From the NCBI GenBank assembly GCA_903879825.1, contig CAIRND010000673.1, positions 1-9,025 on the forward strand: a stretch of 9,025 nucleotides of DNA. The letters are read 5' to 3'. Shown here piece after piece: positions 6,511 through 9,025 of the stretch (within the stretch, counting starts at the first letter, position 1; each line of letters begins with the position of its first letter). Under the pieces are notes generated by a model that was given only the letters and a program-made list of their open reading frames with translations, was not told the origin of the DNA and did not search any database. The DNA comes from an uncultured Geobacteraceae bacterium. Its GTDB lineage: Bacteria; Desulfobacterota; Desulfuromonadia; Geobacterales; Pseudopelobacteraceae. A program made the translations under genes and the position numbers.

Positions 6511-7020
6511 TTAGGCCGCCAGATCAAGCTGGTTATCGGCCGTTGCCATTAGTTGCATCTCGTCGCTTCCAATGAGGCGCTCTATATCTGTCAGGATCAG
6601 CATCTGCTCGTTGACCGTGCCGATGCCGGTTATGTACTCGGCGTTGATGTTTGAGCCAAACTCTGGTGCTGGTTTGATCTGGTCTGCCGGCAGAGTGACT
6701 ACATCCGAGACGCCGTCCACCACCATGCCGATTATCCGGCCAAGAACTTTCATGATGATCACCACGGTGAACTCGTCGTACACCACCTCGCCCAGGTTGA
6801 ATTTGATCCGCATGTCGATAATCGGTACGATCACGCCGCGCAGGTTGATGACCCCCTTCATAAAACTGGGGGAATTGGCAATGTGGGTAACCGAATCGTA
6901 ACCGCGAATCTCCTGAACTTTAAGAATGTCCATGGCGTACTCTTCCTTCCCCAGGCTGAAAGTGAGATACTCCCGCACTCCGCCTTCGGCCGACTTGATT
7001 GTCTGTTCATTCATATTCAT
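6511..7020 (-). CDS. cheW: CheW coupling protein
   Basis: CheW is the cytoplasmic adaptor that joins MCP tips to CheA through the CheA P5 domain. The 169 residues cover one complete CheW (SH3-like) domain, about 16-152. Family marks are EYLTFSLGKEEYAMDILKVQEI (17-38, with E37), the VINLRGVIVPIIDMR core (58-71, with R61, the position that contacts receptors in E. coli CheW), VVDGVSDVV (100-108) and YITGIGTVNEQMLILTDIERL (129-149). The short tail after 152 is acidic and hydrophobic with no known motif. The ATG at 7020 has AGGAGG 5 nt upstream. A second ATG two codons later is possible but worse spaced. It follows cheA by 60 bp, a common che arrangement. Confidence 0.96.
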   Translation of the reverse strand: MNMNEQTIKSAEGGVREYLTFSLGKEEYAMDILKVQEIRGYDSVTHIANSPSFMKGVINLRGVIVPIIDMRIKFNLGEVVYDEFTVVIIMKVLGRIIGMVVDGVSDVVTLPADQIKPAPEFGSNINAEYITGIGTVNEQMLILTDIERLIGSDEMQLMATADNQLDLAA

Positions 7021-7052
7021 GCATTCCTCCTGTGTAAATGTGATGCGTTTAC

Positions 7053-7076
7053 CCCGTCCTCCAGCAGGGGAGGGGG
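7053..7076. repeat. Imperfect G/C hairpin in the cheA-cheW gap
   Basis: CCTCC (7058-7062) pairs with GGAGG (7069-7073) around a 6-nt loop. The stem extends by CCC/GGG past a short bulge. It lies just downstream of the cheA stop, with no T-run on the minus strand, so transcription probably reads through into cheW. It may be an mRNA-stability hairpin or the remains of a G/C-run repeat. Weak evidence. Confidence 0.35.
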
Positions 7077-7080
7077 ATCT

Positions 7081-9025
7081 CTATTTCCTTCGCCAGAGCC
7101 TGACCACATCGACCGCATCCAGAATCAGTGCGACCTGGCCGTCTCCAAGTATGGTTGCGCCTGCGGTGCCGTCTACTTTGCGATAATTTGTTTCTAAACT
7201 CTTTATCACCACTTGGTGTTGCCCCAGTAATTCATCTACCAGAAGCGCCAGATGTTCTCCTTCCGCCTCAATCAGCATGACTACCGCCTCTTCGGGGCGC
7301 CGAACTGCATTGGGGATAGAAAAAATATCACCCAGGCGTATCAGCGGGAGGTATTCTCCCCGGACATGCACAGTGGTATTATCGCGTCCAACCTCGTTCA
7401 GATCTTCACTGCGTGGTTGTAACGACTCGATGATCGAATTGAGCGGTACTATGAAGATCTCCTTTCCGACCCGCACCGAAAGTCCGTCCAGTATGGCCAG
7501 GGTCAGCGGCAGAGAGATAACGACGCGACTCCCCATGCCCTGATTGGAAAATACGGTGACACGCCCCCCCATCGCAGTGACGTTTCTCAGTACCACGTCC
7601 ATTCCTACTCCGCGGCCTGAGACATCAGTCACCTGATCGGCAGTCGAAAAACCGGGAGCAAAAATCAACTGCCAGACCTCGTCGTCACTCATCGAATCCG
7701 CCACCGCTAGACCCTGTTGGGCGGCTTTCGCCATGATTCTAACCCGGTCGAGACCCGCGCCGTCATCTGACACCTCTACGACAACCCGCCCACCCAGCTG
7801 TGATGCCTTGAGGGTGATCGTGCCACCGGGCGACTTGCCGGCAGCGATACGTGCCCCGGGCAGCTCGATGCCATGGTCGAGGCTGTTACGAACAAGGTGT
7901 GTCAGTGGGTCTGCCAGTTTCTCTACCAACCCCTTGTCAAGCTCGGTGGTCTCCCCCATTAGTTTCAGTTCAACCTGTTTGCCCAGTTTGTCTGCCAGAT
8001 CACGCACCAGGCGTGGGAAACGGCTGAAGATGAAGTTAATCGGCATCATGCGAATCGACATGACACTTTCTTGGAGGTCGCGGGTATTCCGCTCGAGAAG
8101 CGACAGGCTGCGATGAAGACTCTCGAATTGCACCGGGTCGAGCTGCTTGGCACTCTGAGCCAGCATCGCCTGGGTAATGACCAGTTCGCCCATCTGGTTG
8201 ATCAGTTGATCAACCTTGGCAACTCCGACGCGAATTGATGTCGCTTCGGCATTTTCGTTAAGTCTCCGGTCATATGCTCCGGGGGCGGTTTCGTTTTTGT
8301 CGTACATACGCCGGCCAAGGATTTCTCCGAAATGCGCAGTCTCATTCATTGGCGGGGAAATCTTTTCAACGCTGACTTCCTCCACATCCGCAACGAACAT
8401 GAATATTTCAAGGATGTCACTCGCCGGCCGAATGGTAGCCAGAGTCATCTCCCACGTGACCAGGCAGCAGGTCGGATCATAGGCAGTAAATTCATCGTGC
8501 GGTACAAACGTAGCGGATACCGTGAAGTCGCCCATTTCGGCCAATTCTTCAAAGATCGGTTCCATGCGCACCCTGCGGGCGTACAGGTTCGGTGGAGGGG
8601 TGAAAATAATATGGTAGTTGGTCTTTTGGGTTTTTTCCGTCGGATTAGTCGTATCAGACGGACGAGTCTGTCCAGTCGTATCAGTTGATGTTGCGCTCCT
8701 GCCGGTAATTAAGCTCAGTTGTTCGCAGACATTTTCAATTACCCGCTGATCAACGGCGCTGCCGTCACGGTGTCCGGCCAGTTGCATGCTTATGGCATCA
8801 CCGGCCTGTAGGAAGACCCCTACCATTGCTTCGGTGAGAGCTATTTCGTGGCGCCTGACGCGATCAAGTAATGTCTCAAGAGTGTGAGTCACCACCGTCA
8901 TGTCGGGAAAACCAAATGTCCCGGCTCCTCCCTTAATAGAGTGAGCCGATCTGAATACGGCATTCAGGGCTTCGTCATCAGGGTTGCCCGGATCAATGGC
9001 AAGGAATATTCGCTCCATCTCGGCC
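7081..9025 (-). CDS. cheA: CheA chemotaxis histidine kinase (5' end beyond right edge)
   Basis: CheA is the receptor-coupled kinase that phosphorylates CheY and CheB. About 647 residues are in the window. The true start lies beyond it, since the frame is open to the edge and the first helix of P1 is missing. Numbering from M at 9018: P1 HPt domain to about 105 with phospho-acceptor H26 in RSAHSIKGGAGTFGF; a Thr-rich linker, about 106-132; a P2-like domain about 133-222; the P3 dimerisation helices about 262-328 (VGVAKVDQLINQMGELVITQAML); the P4 ATPase about 330-505 with N-box HLVRNSLDHGIE (N378, H382), G1 DDGAG (D418) and G2 GRGVGMDVV (468-476); and the P5 CheW-like domain about 507-645. All catalytic motifs are intact. 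The stop TAG is at 7083-7081, 60 bp before cheW. The P2-like domain is less like that of enteric CheA, so its partner may differ. Confidence 0.97.
   Translation of the reverse strand, partial: AEMERIFLAIDPGNPDDEALNAVFRSAHSIKGGAGTFGFPDMTVVTHTLETLLDRVRRHEIALTEAMVGVFLQAGDAISMQLAGHRDGSAVDQRVIENVCEQLSLITGRSATSTDTTGQTRPSDTTNPTEKTQKTNYHIIFTPPPNLYARRVRMEPIFEELAEMGDFTVSATFVPHDEFTAYDPTCCLVTWEMTLATIRPASDILEIFMFVADVEEVSVEKISPPMNETAHFGEILGRRMYDKNETAPGAYDRRLNENAEATSIRVGVAKVDQLINQMGELVITQAMLAQSAKQLDPVQFESLHRSLSLLERNTRDLQESVMSIRMMPINFIFSRFPRLVRDLADKLGKQVELKLMGETTELDKGLVEKLADPLTHLVRNSLDHGIELPGARIAAGKSPGGTITLKASQLGGRVVVEVSDDGAGLDRVRIMAKAAQQGLAVADSMSDDEVWQLIFAPGFSTADQVTDVSGRGVGMDVVLRNVTAMGGRVTVFSNQGMGSRVVISLPLTLAILDGLSVRVGKEIFIVPLNSIIESLQPRSEDLNEVGRDNTTVHVRGEYLPLIRLGDIFSIPNAVRRPEEAVVMLIEAEGEHLALLVDELLGQHQVVIKSLETNYRKVDGTAGATILGDGQVALILDAVDVVRLWRRK

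Noticed and set aside
9018..9018. ATG at 9018 as the real start of cheA
   Set aside because: The reading frame stays open to the window edge, and the residues just after this Met are mid-helix in the P1 domain, so the gene starts beyond the window.

Overview
The window is a run of chemotaxis and two-component signalling genes, all read from the minus strand, so transcription goes from high to low coordinates. In transcription order the genes are cheA (5' end beyond the right edge), cheW, a small Cys/His-rich ORF, a methyl-accepting chemotaxis protein (MCP), cheR, a soluble histidine kinase, a soluble PAS hybrid histidine kinase, and cheB (only its first 67 codons lie inside the left edge). 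Gaps are short (15 to 111 bp). No rho-independent terminator with a U-tract is visible, so one operon is the simplest reading. No tRNA, rRNA, CRISPR array, insertion sequence or integrase was seen.

Organism: the sequence looks like a chromosomal che locus of a Gram-negative bacterium. The kinase with a WRQPLN-type H-box, the poly-HAMP MCP, the E. coli-like MCP tip and CheR, the G/C-run palindromic repeat and the medium GC content together suggest a deltaproteobacterium of the Geobacter/Pelobacter kind (Desulfuromonadota). This is inference from style, not from a search. Species cannot be named.

How the genes work together: the MCP (4-helix-bundle periplasmic sensor, two membrane segments, a stack of HAMP units, methyl-accepting hairpin) would form a signalling array with CheW and CheA. 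CheR adds methyl groups and CheB removes them. The MCP ends in EWSEF, a match to the xWxxF tether that binds CheR and CheB, and this CheR keeps the loop associated with tether-dependent enzymes, so adaptation is probably tether-assisted. The flagellar-type output CheY is not in the window.

Less ordinary parts: two non-membrane kinases sit between cheR and cheB with no dedicated response regulator beside them. An uncharacterised 79-residue Cys/His-rich protein lies between cheW and the MCP gene. A nested palindromic repeat of about 79 bp, which looks like a dispersed element, fills most of the MCP-cheR gap and overlaps the end of the MCP gene. None of these proves a new system. The two-kinase insertion and the small Cys/His protein are the best candidates for something not yet described.
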